NCBI GenBank assembly: GCA_016630905.1
Contig: WBMQ01000013.1
Coordinates: 186,001 to 250,000 of the forward strand
Source of the DNA: Capillidium heterosporum
Lineage: Eukaryota; Entomophthoromycota; Entomophthoromycetes; Entomophthorales; Capillidiaceae
Reading direction: 5' to 3'
DNA: 64,000 nt
The position numbers and the translations under genes are program-made. Every line of letters begins with the position of its first letter. The stretch's first letter is position 1. The notes under the pieces were generated by a model. That model had not been told where the DNA came from. It was given only the letters and a program-made list of their open reading frames with translations, and made no database searches. Positions 62,860-64,000 of the stretch are shown piece by piece.

Positions 62860-63626
62860 AAGACTTGAGAAATTCAAATGTTGTAGTAGAAAAAACAGTT
62901 CTAAGTATATTAACGAACTCATTCTAAAGGAGATTATGTACTTGGGTAACTTTTATATATGATTATATTGAAATTTAGAATATGTTTGGCATCCCAAGTT
63001 CAAAAATTTGAGCAGGTTTGTATTTTGTTTTACAATAAAGAAAGACTACTCCTATACCAAGAGTCCAACCCTAAGCTTCAAATCATTCTTCAACAACAGT
63101 TCATGTCCAGATATCAAGCTTCAGTGTCATCACCATGGAGGAGATCGAGAGCTTGCTGATGTAGACAGTTTGATCTATGTTCATAAAGCAATTTTAGCTT
63201 ACTGAATCAACTATTTTAAAGAGATGTTCGAAGCTGGACTGGATGAAGTAGCTGCAAGGACTACTATAGTAAAAAATATGTCTTTTAATAGCTTCAAGGT
63301 GACTATAAAGTTCTTATATACGAGGAATTTCGATGTTGATTTTCTAAGGTCAGCTACGTTTGGGGATGTAGCTGAGATTCATCAGTAAAGGATTATATGA
63401 GAGTTTCAAGAGATGGTCAAAATATTTTTGATATTCAAATGTACTTAGTTTAACTTAGTTAAAAATTTACGATACTGCTTAGATAACGATGTATGAGCTC
63501 TATGCGCTAGCTGCTGATACTATCAAATCTAATTTTGAAGAGCTAGCTTCTGAGGAAGAAAATAGCACGTTCTTAGAAGATTTTTGGGAATGTACTGAAA
63601 GATTCTTTGGATTGAATACATTATAG
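62860..63626 (+). pseudogene. Decayed BTB-domain paralogue
   Basis: Frame-broken but readable: SFFNNSSCPDIKLQCHHHGG, VHKAILAY then a stop, INYFKEMFEAGLDEVAARTT, NSFKVTIKFLYTRNFDVDFL, RSATFGDVAEIHQ then stops, and a tail ELYALAADTIKSNFEELASE to ERFFGLNTL. Several in-frame stops. It follows the same order as the copy at 61128, so it arose by tandem duplication. Confidence 0.7.
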
Positions 63627-64000
63627 GTGTGTTTTATAATAATATATACTATGTATCTATAAATTTTAACTGTAATGTAATGCTTTGTTAAATCAAAGCC
63701 AATATTACTTTATTATTTAATATGGTCTTTCTCATTATTCTATATCTTCGAATATACTGTATTTATAATTGAAATGGTCGATAACATTGCTATAAAATTA
63801 TCTGATGTGACAAAGATATGGAGCTGCCTGCTATAAGTTTATTTATAACGATGGTTTGCTTTGAATCAGCTTTGAAATTGGATTTTGGTGGAACTCAACT
63901 TGGAAATCAGGTCAATTAAATCAAAAGCTATCCCCCATAATATATTTCTTGAACAAAGCACTCTAATTCGTTTAAAATTTGATTAATGGAATCCTATTTA

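Overview
The window looks like nuclear DNA of a fungus, probably an early-diverging one, though this is inference. The DNA is AT-rich and linear in style. Genes on both strands are cut by very small GT-AG introns: those I could place by keeping the reading frame are 38 to about 75 nt. The standard code works throughout. Housekeeping genes recognised are COA5/PET191, mitochondrial EF-Ts, RRN7, BUB3, IES6, CUL1-type cullin, PDI and a Sec39/NBAS-type protein.

Layout. 1-9.9 kb is gene-poor. It holds one intact 14-cysteine secreted protein gene (2672-3043, minus), four decayed relatives of it and several other coding-like relics. 9.9-20 kb is a dense housekeeping block: COA5 (-), EF-Ts (+), RRN7 (-), a monoglyceride-lipase-like hydrolase (+), BUB3 (-), a SelW-like Rdx protein (+) and IES6 (-). 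20.7-22.7 kb carries two more intact members of the 14-cysteine family. 23.4-26.4 kb is the cullin.

26.85-41.7 kb is an inverted-repeat domain. Outer arms of about 1.7 kb each carry one tRNA-Arg(ACG) and a tRNA 5'-half relic. Near-identical inner arms of about 0.66 kb carry the 3' halves of two broken PDI copies. A decayed DDE transposon sits in the left half and a third broken PDI copy in the right half. The intact PDI parent, with a KDEL end, lies just outside at 42.47-44.07 kb.

45.3-46.2 kb is a class I glutamine amidotransferase with a 21-nt exon. 47.15-48.89 kb is a bZIP factor with a transmembrane segment, of ATF6/CREB3 layout. 49-53.5 kb is nearly empty, with relics of secreted-type ORFs. 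The right end has the Sec39/NBAS-type gene (55.3-59.8 kb), flanked by one apparently coding BTB gene on the minus side and two broken BTB paralogues on the plus side.

The genes do not form one pathway. PDI, the tethered bZIP and the Sec39-type protein all point to the early secretory pathway, but only their proximity links them. The most unusual content is the small secreted protein family with its birth-and-death pattern, and the inverted PDI/tRNA duplication with signs of gene conversion.
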